Positions 50,009 to 59,299 of a DNA stretch of 64,000 nt are shown in pieces. Under the pieces are notes generated by a model. That model had not been told where the DNA came from. It saw only the letters and a program-made list of their open reading frames with translations, and made no database searches. This DNA comes from Haematococcus lacustris (Eukaryota > Chlorophyta > Chlorophyceae > Chlamydomonadales > Haematococcaceae): assembly GCA_030144725.1 (NCBI GenBank), contig JASKMD010000024.1:7808932-7872931 (forward strand). Direction: 5' to 3'. Every line of letters begins with the position of its first letter. The stretch's first letter is position 1. The translations under genes were made by a program, and so were the position numbers.

Positions 50009-51128
50009 GCTGGTCATGTGGGTATAACCAAAACCCTTGAGAGGCTGTCACGAGTGTTCTACTGGGACACCATGCGTGCTGATGTTAGGCACTATGTCAC
50101 TACCTGTGATGCCTGCCAGCGTGACAAGTCCTCCACACTGAAGCCTGGTGGCTTACTCAACCCACTGTCCATTCCAGATTACCGTTGGGAGTCAGTGTCA
50201 ATGGACCTGATCACCAAGCTGCCATCTGCTTCACATGGGTTTGATGCCATCTGTGTCTTTGTTGACAGGCTCAGTAAAATGGTGCACTTTGTGCCTTGCA
50301 AGGAGAGCATGAATGCCAAGGGCTTTGCCCGTCTGTTTGTTGACAATGTCTTCAAACTGCATGGCCTGCCAAAAGACATGGTCTCTGACCGTGGTCCCCA
50401 TTTCCACAACACTTTCTGGCACCATGTGCAGAAGTTGCTGGGCATGAGGGGTTCCTTGTCTTCCTCCTATCACCCTCAGTCTGATGGCCAGACTGAGAGG
50501 TACAACCGTGTGTTGGAAGAGATGCTACGTCATTACATCTCTCCCACCCAAGCTGATTAGCCTGACTATCTGTCACTTGCTGAGTTTGCTGTGAACAACT
50601 CATGGCAAGAGTCCATCAAGTCTACACCGTTCCTGGTTAACACCGGACAGTCCCCCATTACCCCTATGCTCCACTCTCTACATGACAAGGGGCGGTGCCC
50701 TGAAGGCCTGTCCTATGCTACTTGGTGGCAGGAGGCTGTGGCTAAGGCCAAGCTATGCATGCAGGCTGCTCAGCAACGTCAAGCTGCCTATGCCAACCAG
50801 GACCGTCGAGATGTGCATTACAAGGTGGGTCAAATGGTCCTGCTCAGCACTAAGAACATGAGGTTGAAGCCAGGCAAAGCACGTAAGCTGCTGCCACGTT
50901 TTGTGGGCCCCTTCAAGGTGCTTGACTTGGTTGGTCAGGTTGCAGTGAACCTGCAGCTGCCTGCCTCCATGTCACGTCTTCACCCTGTGTTCCATGTGTC
51001 ACTCATCAAACCCTACACTGGCACTGATGTGGGCTTCATGCCTCCGCCTGTTGAGTGGCTTGATGAGGAGCCTGTGTACTATGTTGAGCGTCTGCTGGAC
51101 CACAGACATGTGCATGCAGGAAAGGCCA
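50009..51128 (+). pseudogene. Gypsy-A Pol, part 2: integrase
   Basis: The frame resumes as AGHVGITKTLERLSRVFYW with the zinc-binding CDACQRDK, then the integrase core: MDLITKLPSASHGFDAICVF with the first Asp, VSDRGPHFHNTFW with the second, and SDGQTERYNRVLEEM with the Glu. An in-frame TAG at 50558-50560 stands where relatives have Trp (YISPTQAD* then PDYLSLAEFAVNN), a likely TGG to TAG mutation that kills the integrase. The frame then runs on through FKVLDLVGQVAVNLQLP and LHPVFHVSLIKPY to the LINE insertion at 51128. Confidence 0.9.
51116..51128 (+). repeat. 13-bp target-site duplication of LINE copy 2 (left)
   Basis: GCAGGAAAGGCCA occurs here and at 57202-57214, exactly bracketing the minus-strand LINE. 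Joining the two flanks restores the Gypsy-A reading frame into the chromodomain. Confidence 0.93.
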
Positions 51129-54100
51129 GAAGAAGAAGAAGAAGAAGAAGACTACTCCGGCGGAGCCGGCGTGTATTAAGGGAGGAGCTTCCGCCTGGGG
51201 CGCGGCCTGCTCCCACCACCTAACCTAGAAGTGGAGAACCCCTTCAGCCCCCATCCTTGACACCTACCCTGAGTCTGTAGCTGGTTCTGGCTATGCTATG
51301 TGAGCTTATGACCGCATGTCTAGTCAGTTTATTTAGCAGTTTAGTGGTGTTGGTTTGCGTGATGCCTAAGGCTTCCATGTGTAGCTTGGTATGTGTGTTG
51401 TAAGTGATGCCGCCTATTCTCAGTAGAATGGGTCTGACTGTGACTGTGTGTCCTGCTGCTATGATGGCTTCTTCCATGGCAGCGTGTTGTGTGGTAGCGT
51501 TGTCTAGCTGTTCGGCCCATCTTGAGTCAGCACAGTACTTGATTTCCAGCAGGGTGACGTGTTTGGTTGACTCGTTCGATCCCTGCTTCCTTTTCTTCGT
51601 GTTGTTGATCATGATGATGTCCGGGCGGGTGGTCGTGTTGGTGTCCCTGGCGGATAGGCTCAGGTCTTCTAGAGCCTTGCGTAGCGTGGCGCTGGGTAGG
51701 TCGATGCCTTCCGTCTCGCCTCGTTCGTGGCTGCCGATGTCCGCGAACTTGATGCACCCTCCTTGGGCTCCCTTGCTGATAGCTTTCATGATTAGGCGCC
51801 CCGCCCCGTTGTGTCGTTCCTGTACTAGACCTGCGGTGCGGCTGCAGCCCGAGAGTAGGTGTGTCGCACTGTCGGCCTCCCCGCATAGCGGGCACCGGTC
51901 ATCCGCCGCCTTTCCCCAGCGCATGGCCAGTTTCTGGTTGTAAAGCCCACCCGTCCGATAGAGTAGGGCGGTCCTCTGCGCCTCTGTTGGAATGCCCGCG
52001 TCGGTCATCACTCTTTCGCAGGAGCCTTTCGCCGCTACCTTGGCGATTTCCCGTGACATCTGGTAGTAAATGCTCTCTTGGTTGGCGAGGCCGAGTTTGT
52101 GTTTGTTGCTCATGTGCTTGCGTACGCTGTGGCGGCAGTCCGGCAACGGGGTGGTGATGTTGAGATCGCTTGTTGTGCTCAGCCATGCGTGTTGCTCGGT
52201 GTGCCTGGGGTTGCAGGGGCCCCGCGTTGTGGCTTGCTCTGGGTGCCTCGCCGCGTGCTTGGCCAGTGCATCAGCTCCCTCGTTCCCGATGATGCCGGAG
52301 TGGGCGCGGACTTTGAAGAAGTGTACCGTGCCCTGGCTGTTATTCAGGATAGTGGCTATCTCTGCCAGTATGTCTTTGTGACGGTGCGTGCGGAGCGACA
52401 TCGGGTTGGCGAGCGCCCTGCGTATCTGGTAGAGTGAGCAGAGGCTGTCGGTGGCGATGCGCTTGGCTCCCACCTGCAGCGCTGAGAGAATAGCTATGAG
52501 CTCTGCTCTATTAATGGTGGTGTCGCCGCTTAGGGCGATGGTGTTCCGATCGTCGCTGGCCGGCGTGTATACGCCTGCTCCCACTGATGCTCCCTCGGTG
52601 CCTTTGATGCAGCTTCCGTCCGTGTATGTCACCTTCTTCCACTCTGGTATGGCTCTGTGTGAGTGGGTGGTGGGCTGGGAGGCAGGCTGGTTAGTTTGGC
52701 GTGTATGCCCCGTGGAGGGGAGCTCATGGTCTGCTGGTAGGCCTCGGTGTTTGTGGTGGCCGCTTGGCAGCGGGGTGGGCTGGTTGTGTTGTGAGGGCTT
52801 TGCCAGAGCCGGATGTGTCCTTAATCGTGGGTGGAGTGCAGTGGCTGTGTTGGCCAGCCAGCCCTGTGGGTTCCCATGTGTGACGAGCTGTTGCCCAGCT
52901 CGGTTCCAGACGATGTAGGTGATGAGCTTGGCATGCTTGTCAGACTTGACGGCTGCGTTGGGTTTGTTGAGAGGAATGGTGGCTATGTGTTGGCAGTACT
53001 CTGGGTAGCTTCTCAGCATGTCTATGTGTTTGGGGTACGAGATGCCTTTCTTGCCAGGAATGAGCAGGATGGTGGCCATAGCTTCCTCTTGTGTGGCAGA
53101 GTGTATAGCATGTCTGATGCATTTCAGGGCTATGGCATCCTCTGCTGGCACGTTCCATGTGGAGAGCCCTGTGTGTCTGACAAGGAGACAGTTGTGGTGT
53201 GCCCCATAGGCTGTGTCATTGATGTTTGGGCTCCAGTAAGTTGTGGTTTCAGCCCTGACTGTGAGTGGGTTAGCCCATCTCTGGACCGTGCTGGGGAAGT
53301 GGTGAGTGGTGTAGAGGGTAGAGATGGCTAGGTCTTGTGCTGCTTGAATGGGTTGGGGGGTGTTGTGCGTGTCGTGCCTACGTAAGAGGGCTACCAGCTC
53401 GGTGGCATGATCCCTTGGGTGTGGGGTGTGTTGCAGCCAAGTGGCGAGGTCTTGCTGTTTGCTTTTAGTGATCAGGCCCACTGTGCGCCCTGCCTCGTCG
53501 TGGGCTATCACATGTGTGGGGAGGCTGTATTGGGGCAGGGTGAGTCCCTGGCTCCCTTCACTCGTGGCTGGTGTGATGATGTGGGCGTGCTGCTGGATGG
53601 TGGTTTCGCATCTCCCCGTTCCTACGATGTCAGTCTGCGGGTTGACGGGCGAGACTTGGAAGATGGCCTTTGAGTGTAGGTCGATACAGCGGGGCAGCCA
53701 TGTGTGGGGGTCGGGTAGGCCCTGCCGGGTGTGACCTGGGAGGCCCGCGTCGGGTGGTGGGCGTCCCGTCCCTTGCCTCCTGTTGTTCTCCGCGTCGTAC
53801 TCCTTTTGCTTGGCGGTGTAGTCTATGTGCGCTTGAATGAGCGCCTTGGGTTCGGTTGTGGGGTGCCAGTGGACCTGCAGCAGGTCAGTTGCCGCTGATT
53901 GTTTCATGTCGCCTTTAAGGTCGTCCGAGCCGTGTGCGCAGACGGGGCAAAGCCAATGGTTATTGGCAGTCTTCCCAGCTAGGCCTGTCTGAGCTAGGCA
54001 GGCTGGGTGGTAGGCTCTCATGCAGCTGTTGCACATTGGGCTATCCCCTATAGGTTCCCAGCATAGTTCGCATGTGCAGGCGTGTTTGGCATCTGCTCTG

Positions 54101-57100
54101 CTGATGTCTTCTGTGTGCATGGGCGTATAGCCTTCTTCCTTGCACATCGGGAGTGCCCATTTCTCTATAATGGTGGGTCTCCAGTGCACGTTGTAATAGC
54201 TTTCTTTGTTTATGCCATTCCAGTGCCATCCATCAATCTTAGTGATGGACTCCTGGTGGTCATACATGGCCCCTAACGTGATCCCTAGTTCTTTGGCGTT
54301 GCGTTCGCACGCCGCATTAACTTTCCAGCTAGAGAGGCTCTCTAGGGTCATGATGGGTATGTGTATCACTGCTTCTGGTATGGTCTGGGTGTGTCTATCA
54401 TCTGCTTGTCTCTTGTTGCCGATCTTGGGCGGTGGCTTAGGTTGTGGGGTCGTGGGTGGTGGATTGAGGGCTTTGTTCCTAAGCCTAGAGCTGCGCCGTC
54501 GGGTGTCGTCGGGTTGATGGGCACATTCCGCAGTGGGTTCTTGTGCGGGTGGCTGTGTGGGTGGCTGCTTGGCTACCGCGTAGGACCTGATGTCAGCGTA
54601 GCGGTGTTTACTGTCCTCTTCGGCTACGATGGGTGCGAGTTCTGTCAGGCCCGCGGCCCAATGTTTGATCCTTCTTTGTGCAGCGGGCAGATTTAAGGTG
54701 GTGTCGCGTTCGTCTGCAATGGCTTTCGCTTCTGTCGCGGTCGGGCACTTATCCCGGGCCGCCATGGCCGCCAGCTTGTTGAGGGCGATGTAGTGTTTTT
54801 GCTTGACCTTGTTGCCGAAGCGATCCTTCAGCATCTTTCCCGATATGATGTATGTGTCGTCGGCGATCGCCTGTTGGAGCTCTGAAGCATGCTTGATACC
54901 AAGGCTCTTGAGGCATGTGATGCAAGCGTTGACAATGTCATGTGGGAGGGGGCTGTTGTCCTGTGTGATGAGCTGCCCAAGTAGTTTGGTTTCCTTAGGG
55001 TATAGTTCTTCTCCTTGGTGTGTGGCCGTGAGCTGGGCTGTGGTCGCATGGAGGAGTTGCCTGGCGCGTAGGGTGTGCTGCAGCATATTGAGCATGCGGT
55101 GTCCGTGCTTGGCAGCTTGAGCGTAGAGCCAAGTGATCTGTTTGTGGAGCATGCTCCTGGTTATGTGGGCATGTGTGTCATCCGCAGACTGGAGGCTATG
55201 TATGAGGGCTGTGGTGTTCCTTGCATGGTATTCCTGGGCTGTGGAGCTGATGCCTAGGCCGAGCTTGTCTATGTCCTCCCTGATGACAGCATTGGTTGTG
55301 CCTAACGGTAGCCTCAGCTTTTTCTTGACGCATTGGTTGACTGCTCTGTCGTATAGGTCAAGGTCTCCTGGTGTGCACGGGACTACGCAGAAGCTGTAGG
55401 CCAGGCTGGGAATGATGGCTGTCTTGATGATGTGGATGGCTTGTCTGGCGCTGGCAAAGGAGCGCCGTAGTCTCTCCAGCTTTTGTTTGAGTTGTGCCGC
55501 CATGGCTATGTGTTGTGGTTTCCAATTGAGTGTCATGGTGAGCAGGACTCCTAGGTAAGTGAAGGGTGCGGTTGGGGCGAGGTAGGTGACCGGCTTCCCT
55601 TGCAGCTGCACGTGTTGCAGTTCTCTGCGGGCTTGCTTCTCCGCGTCCGCTAGTGTGCTGCACCTGCCGGACTGGTGTGCCTTGTGGAGTGCGGCTGTGG
55701 CGAGGGTTTTGCTGTGTGATATGATGAGGTGGCCCCAATCGGAGTAGGCGGAGAGCTTGTCGGCCTGGCAGCGTAGATTGCTGATCGAGTTGCAGAGGAT
55801 AGCGATGTCATCCGCGTAGTCGATGCTGCCAATTGTAAATCGCCCGGCGCTGTCGGTTGTCTCTGATGTAAACTTGTACCCCCGCGCTCCTACTTGGAGC
55901 CAGCGCAGGAGGGGTTCGATATAGATGAGGAACAGGAAGGGTGAGAGCGAGTCTCCCTGGATGGTGCCCCGGTCGACGGGTACGGGGTCGGTGTGGCCGT
56001 AAGGAGTTTTGAAGCGCGTTGTAGCGCCCGTGTATAGGTCCTTCACTGCGTCCGTAGCGTCCGTGGGGAAGCCTAGGTCGTGCATGATCCATAGTAGTTT
56101 GTCTTGGCAAGTTGTGTTAAACGCACTGGTAAAGTCGACAAGGAGCGTGTAGATATCTGTCTTGGCCAGTTTAGCATCTTCAAGAGCCATGACTAGCATC
56201 TGTAGCTGCTGGGTGGTGTCTCTGTGGGACCGGAAGCCAGCTTGGCAGTTGCTGAGCATCCCGTTGGCTTCTGCATATTCGTACAGTGTCTTGGTGATGA
56301 GACTGGTCCAGAGCTTGTAGATGGTGTTTGCCAGCCCTACAGGTCTGTAGGCATTGAGATCTGTTTCCTGGCCCTTGTCCTTGTAAAGCAGGCAGGTGTC
56401 ACTGGTTTTCCATGCTGTGGGTGTGCAACCAGTGGCCCACATGATGATGAACAGCTGGTGGATAGTGTCCCTCATTTCCCATGGCAGCATCTTGATGATC
56501 TCGTTCTCAATGCCGTCTGGTCCCGGAGCTTTGCCTCCTGCCAGCCTACTGAGGCATTCTTGAAAGCCTGCTTTGTCCATGATGGCTGTATGCAGCCAGT
56601 GTATATTTTTGCAGGTGTGCATTGAGAAGGGGTCGTCCGCTTTGGCGCGGGCCCAGGGATAGTTTCTAGTCTGTGTGTCTGTGTAGTGGCCGGTTTTGGG
56701 CGTTGGGGGTGATAGCTTCTGCCCGTAGGCGGAGGTGATAATCCGGTTAAGGTCGGCCGGGGCGGTGCAGATGTTCTTGGTATCGGGGTCGGCTAGTGCC
56801 TGCAGTCCTTTGTGGTCGGTGCGGGACGGGCGCAGTATGTATTTGTTGGCTTTCTTAGGCTGGGTGCTTATTAGCTGTTGCATTCTGACACGGGCTTGGG
56901 CGATGGCGAGTGCCGAGTCGTCGTCGTCCAGCTGGTGGATTTGGTCGCGGTAGGAATTTGTCAGTTTAGCTAGTGCGGCTTGCACGTGATTTTCGGTTGG
57001 GTCGTCATCTTGGCGTGCTAGCACCGCTGCCCTGATCGCTGTGTTGGTCGTGTCTGTTTCTGGGATGAGATCTGCGATCGTTGGGTGGGCGCCATTCTGT

Positions 57101-57201
57101 TTGAATAGTAGCCTAGCCTGCCGGCTGAGGTTTCTGGTCGTCTTGAGCTTCTTCCCTAGTGCCAGTCTGATCCTGCACATGGTTCTGCGTTGGTAGTGTT
57201 G
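51129..57201 (-). mobile_element. 5'-truncated Dualen/RandI-like LINE (copy 2) inside Gypsy-A
   Basis: 6,073 bases bracketed by a perfect 13-bp duplication. The 3' end (51129-51170 on the plus strand) is a (TTC)n tail and a hairpin CCGGC/GCCGG. The 5' truncation falls just upstream of the reverse transcriptase, so the protease, AP endonuclease and 2A parts are absent. It is related to, but clearly diverged from, copy 1, and so represents another subfamily. Confidence 0.93.
51244..57201 (-). CDS. LINE copy 2 ORF: RT, PHD-like finger, RNase H, PD-(D/E)XK nuclease
   Basis: An intact frame of almost 2,000 codons survives from QHYQRRTMCRIRLALGKKLK to the normal C-terminus; the frame extends a further 41 codons into antisense Gypsy sequence. 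It contains KAPGPDGIENEI, QAGFRSHRDTTQQL, YADD, the finger CTCELCWEPIGDSPMCNSC, RNase H YTDGSCIKGTEGASV, and the finger CPLCGEADSATHLLSGCS. The C-terminal RPDIIMIN...LLEIKYC gives D...E-I-K of the nuclease. Relative to copy 1 it has about 14 extra residues before CPLC (NQKLAMRWGKAADD). With no 5' end it is dead on arrival as an element, yet its frame has not decayed, which implies recent insertion. Confidence 0.9.
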   Translation of the reverse strand, partial: QHYQRRTMCRIRLALGKKLKTTRNLSRQARLLFKQNGAHPTIADLIPETDTTNTAIRAAVLARQDDDPTENHVQAALAKLTNSYRDQIHQLDDDDSALAIAQARVRMQQLISTQPKKANKYILRPSRTDHKGLQALADPDTKNICTAPADLNRIITSAYGQKLSPPTPKTGHYTDTQTRNYPWARAKADDPFSMHTCKNIHWLHTAIMDKAGFQECLSRLAGGKAPGPDGIENEIIKMLPWEMRDTIHQLFIIMWATGCTPTAWKTSDTCLLYKDKGQETDLNAYRPVGLANTIYKLWTSLITKTLYEYAEANGMLSNCQAGFRSHRDTTQQLQMLVMALEDAKLAKTDIYTLLVDFTSAFNTTCQDKLLWIMHDLGFPTDATDAVKDLYTGATTRFKTPYGHTDPVPVDRGTIQGDSLSPFLFLIYIEPLLRWLQVGARGYKFTSETTDSAGRFTIGSIDYADDIAILCNSISNLRCQADKLSAYSDWGHLIISHSKTLATAALHKAHQSGRCSTLADAEKQARRELQHVQLQGKPVTYLAPTAPFTYLGVLLTMTLNWKPQHIAMAAQLKQKLERLRRSFASARQAIHIIKTAIIPSLAYSFCVVPCTPGDLDLYDRAVNQCVKKKLRLPLGTTNAVIREDIDKLGLGISSTAQEYHARNTTALIHSLQSADDTHAHITRSMLHKQITWLYAQAAKHGHRMLNMLQHTLRARQLLHATTAQLTATHQGEELYPKETKLLGQLITQDNSPLPHDIVNACITCLKSLGIKHASELQQAIADDTYIISGKMLKDRFGNKVKQKHYIALNKLAAMAARDKCPTATEAKAIADERDTTLNLPAAQRRIKHWAAGLTELAPIVAEEDSKHRYADIRSYAVAKQPPTQPPAQEPTAECAHQPDDTRRRSSRLRNKALNPPPTTPQPKPPPKIGNKRQADDRHTQTIPEAVIHIPIMTLESLSSWKVNAACERNAKELGITLGAMYDHQESITKIDGWHWNGINKESYYNVHWRPTIIEKWALPMCKEEGYTPMHTEDISRADAKHACTCELCWEPIGDSPMCNSCMRAYHPACLAQTGLAGKTANNHWLCPVCAHGSDDLKGDMKQSAATDLLQVHWHPTTEPKALIQAHIDYTAKQKEYDAENNRRQGTGRPPPDAGLPGHTRQGLPDPHTWLPRCIDLHSKAIFQVSPVNPQTDIVGTGRCETTIQQHAHIITPATSEGSQGLTLPQYSLPTHVIAHDEAGRTVGLITKSKQQDLATWLQHTPHPRDHATELVALLRRHDTHNTPQPIQAAQDLAISTLYTTHHFPSTVQRWANPLTVRAETTTYWSPNINDTAYGAHHNCLLVRHTGLSTWNVPAEDAIALKCIRHAIHSATQEEAMATILLIPGKKGISYPKHIDMLRSYPEYCQHIATIPLNKPNAAVKSDKHAKLITYIVWNRAGQQLVTHGNPQGWLANTATALHPRLRTHPALAKPSQHNQPTPLPSGHHKHRGLPADHELPSTGHTRQTNQPASQPTTHSHRAIPEWKKVTYTDGSCIKGTEGASVGAGVYTPASDDRNTIALSGDTTINRAELIAILSALQVGAKRIATDSLCSLYQIRRALANPMSLRTHRHKDILAEIATILNNSQGTVHFFKVRAHSGIIGNEGADALAKHAARHPEQATTRGPCNPRHTEQHAWLSTTSDLNITTPLPDCRHSVRKHMSNKHKLGLANQESIYYQMSREIAKVAAKGSCERVMTDAGIPTEAQRTALLYRTGGLYNQKLAMRWGKAADDRCPLCGEADSATHLLSGCSRTAGLVQERHNGAGRLIMKAISKGAQGGCIKFADIGSHERGETEGIDLPSATLRKALEDLSLSARDTNTTTRPDIIMINNTKKRKQGSNESTKHVTLLEIKYCADSRWAEQLDNATTQHAAMEEAIIAAGHTVTVRPILLRIGGITYNTHTKLHMEALGITQTNTTKLLNKLTRHAVISSHSIARTSYRLRVGVKDGG

Positions 57202-57336
57202 GCAGGAAAGGCCAAGGAGTACCTGGTGCAGTGGGAAGGCTATGATGCCGACCACAACACCTGGGAGCCACGTTCCAACTTGGTTGGCTGTGACAAGATC
57301 CTGGCTGAGTACAATGCAGCTCACAACCTGAAGTAA
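57202..57336 (+). CDS. Gypsy-A chromodomain (end of Pol)
   Basis: After the LINE the frame reads AGKAKEYLVQWEGYDADHN, then TWEPRSNLVGCDKILAEY, and stops at TAA (57334-57336). YLVQWEGY and TWEP are the chromodomain core, which in chromoviruses steers integration to modified histones. It places Gypsy-A among chromodomain-bearing Ty3/Gypsy elements. Confidence 0.9.
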   Translation, partial: AGKAKEYLVQWEGYDADHNTWEPRSNLVGCDKILAEYNAAHNLK

Positions 57337-57573
57337 GTCCTAGGCCATGCATGCTGGTATGCTGCTGGACTTTGGCATTCTCAGCATGCTTGTACCTCTG
57401 GTCAGCTGCTACCTGTGTGGTTATGGTTTCCCTGTGTCTAGTCGGCACAATGGTCTTTGACCGCTCCCTAAGCTGTGACCTGGTGCGCCCTTTGGGTTGC
57501 CCAGTAGCTAAATCAGCATGCTGTAGGCAATGCGAGTCACGTGGTTTTACCCGTGGCGGAACGGAAGCCCCTT

Positions 57574-57587
57574 TGGAGGGGGAGGAA
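57574..57587 (+). other. Gypsy-A polypurine tract
   Basis: TGGAGGGGGAGGAA lies directly before the 3' LTR, the standard site for plus-strand DNA priming. Confidence 0.85.
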
Positions 57588-57887
57588 TGTAAAGTGCGCA
57601 CCTCTGGAAGAGATTGCCGCTTCGCGTCATCTGGGCTGTCTCGTGAATGCGAGCCGTCGCGGGACGCGGGTTACACGTGTAGTGTGAGAGTTGGCAGGTT
57701 AAAGACTAGCGACATTGCGTTCGCAAGTACAACTGGTTCGATCCCAGGGAGCCCCGTTCTAAGCTCTAGCCATTCTCGCAACACACCGCTGTAACCCAAC
57801 ACCCTAGTCGGAAGTCACCGCCTCGACTGGACCGGCCTTCGAGCTTGTGTCAAAAGGTCATCTGACGTTGCGTCCCCGCACGTTACA
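57588..57887 (+). repeat. Gypsy-A 3' LTR
   Basis: 300 bases, TGTAA...TTACA, about 99% identical to the 5' LTR, followed by the CCTAT duplication. Confidence 0.95.
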
Positions 57888-57954
57888 CCTATGTTCCCGG
57901 ATGGGGCGAGGCACATTCCGGGAACCTATGTTCCCGGATGGGGCGAGGCACATT
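57888..57954 (+). repeat. 37-bp tandem duplication at the Gypsy-A junction
   Basis: The unit CCTATGTTCCCGGATGGGGC...TTCCGGGAA (57888-57924) is repeated from 57925. It begins exactly at the Gypsy-A target-site duplication and lies within the transposase relic, so the frame is disrupted there too. Confidence 0.85.
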
Positions 57955-58480
57955 CGACTGGCTCAAGTCTCAGCTCGAACCCCACATCAGGACTCGAGAG
58001 CTCTGTGTTGGTCAACGCTTGGCACTCGCGCTCAGGTATCTTGCCTCCGGTGCTACAATGCGGGTTGTAGCCGCCGACATGGGCCGGGGCCACGCCACAG
58101 TACACGAGGCTGTGCATGAAGTGTGCGCTGCCATCGTCGATGAGTTGCACGGGATGATACATATGCCTACCACTGTGTAAGAACTCACTCTTAGTGCCTC
58201 AGCATTCATGACTGCGGGCGATGGTCTACCACAATGCTTTGCTGCTGTGGATGGCACACACGTTGCTGTCAAGGACCTTGGTCAGCCAGGATGCCTGTGC
58301 AAGGTACAGCAATGCCTATGTCTATCCTGGCAGACTCCGCATATGCCTGCAGTACATTTGTGTTGCCTGCTTACAAGGACAACGTGGCCAACAGGTGTCC
58401 CAACAAAGCACGGTACAAACTGCAAGGCCTTCCACTTGAAGAACAACACATCAGAAGTTCTGTTGAAGACACCGCTTAAG

Positions 58481-59018
58481 CGCTTCCAAACCTGGGCATG
58501 CTGACCCATGTTCTCCTGCCCATGTTCTTCCGCCGTTGCCTTGATCGCAGCAATAAGCTCAAGAACCTCATCCTCCGGGAACCTATGTAGTAATCATGAG
58601 CAATGAGCAACATGGCAGGAATGGACTATATAACATGTGTCCACGCACATGCACTCACTTATGCTTCGGATCCTCATCAGCGTCATCATCTTCATCAGCA
58701 GGCCTGCATTGCAAACACATACATCAGGTACGTATTGCAATGTTGTGTGCGCTGCACTTGCTGTAGTGGACATGCGCAGCATGGGCGGCTTGCATCTTTT
58801 AAACTGACTTGCATGTCTGATCTTTAGCGAACTGAGTACTTGTTCTTTTCTCGCAGTGGATGCTTCTGTTGTTCTTTGTGCAAGGTGCTCCGAACCTAGG
58901 CGGATGCACCGAGCACAGAAGTTCACAGTTTACGTACACCTTTTCCCTTTACACGTGGATGACTAAGAATGTGAATGGTTTTGAGTACTTAAGGCTCTGT
59001 GAGGGCAGAGACAGGCAC
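58481..59018. other. Unassigned region between the Harbinger relic and Gypsy-B
   Basis: The phrase CCTCCGGGAACCTATG, seen at the Gypsy-A insertion site, recurs at 58572-58587. The remainder probably includes the start of the Gypsy-B LTR, but its boundary cannot be set without the 3' LTR. Confidence 0.35.
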
Positions 59019-59195
59019 CTTGGCTCAGAACTCTATCTGACCCCGGGTCCTGTCTCGTTCTCCCGCCCTCACAGGTAAGCCGTGCTCTGTTGGTCATCTC
59101 TGCTATGTTGTAACCTTGGCTCAGAACTCTATCTGACCCCGGGTCCTGTCTCGTTCTCCCGCCCTCACAGGCTCCCTGGTCTCAGCTCCGTTACA
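59019..59195 (+). repeat. Probable Gypsy-B 5' LTR portion with internal duplication
   Basis: A block of about 57 bases (CCTTGGCTCAGAACTCTATC ... CGCCCTCACAGG) occurs at about 59019-59077 and 59115-59171. The putative LTR ends GTTACA at 59195, with the primer site two bases later. The LTR start is not determined. Confidence 0.5.
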
Positions 59196-59197
59196 AT

Positions 59198-59215
59198 TGG
59201 TGCCTTCTCTCTCGG
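59198..59215 (+). other. Gypsy-B primer-binding site
   Basis: TGGTGCCTTCTCTCTCGG follows GTTACA after two bases. The opening TGG fits pairing with a tRNA CCA end; the tRNA was not identified. Confidence 0.5.
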
Positions 59216-59299
59216 GAACCGCAGTGCTCTTCCCTCGTCTCTCCCACTCCACCGCTCCTCTATCCCACTCCGCATTCTCTCCGCTAATCCCGCGCCGCC

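Larger units (their letters stand above)
42066..57887 (+). mobile_element. Gypsy-A: chromodomain Ty3/Gypsy retrotransposon with two nested insertions
   Basis: Two 300-bp LTRs (42066-42365, 57588-57887) begin TGTAA and end TTACA and show about two differences. The flanking CCTAT (42061-42065 and 57888-57892) is a 5-bp target-site duplication. Internal order is primer site, gag, protease, reverse transcriptase, RNase H, integrase, chromodomain, polypurine tract. The body is broken at 46555 by a 3.2-kb terminal-inverted-repeat element plus a 281-bp duplication, and at 51128 by a minus-strand LINE. Without these the element would be about 6.3 kb. Confidence 0.95.
41985..58480 (+). pseudogene. PIF/Harbinger-like (HARBI1-type) transposase relic, split by Gypsy-A
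   Basis: Left of Gypsy-A, 41993-42065 encodes NLNWDAVAQQLEDDDEDRENLREP. To the right, 57938-58180 encodes RGTFDWLKSQLEPHI, then RLALALRYLASGATMRVVAADMGRGHATVHEAVHEV, the N-terminal pattern of HARBI1-like nucleases. After an intron-like gap, 58208-58300 encodes GLPQCFAAVDGTHVAV, whose Asp is the first catalytic residue of the DDE core. Later frames fall apart (a fragment ending NKARYKLQGLPLEEQH is in another frame). The frame is shifted at the CCCGG run near 57898 and at 57934. The gene was the target of the Gypsy-A insertion. The second and third acidic residues were not found, so it is inactive. Confidence 0.7.
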
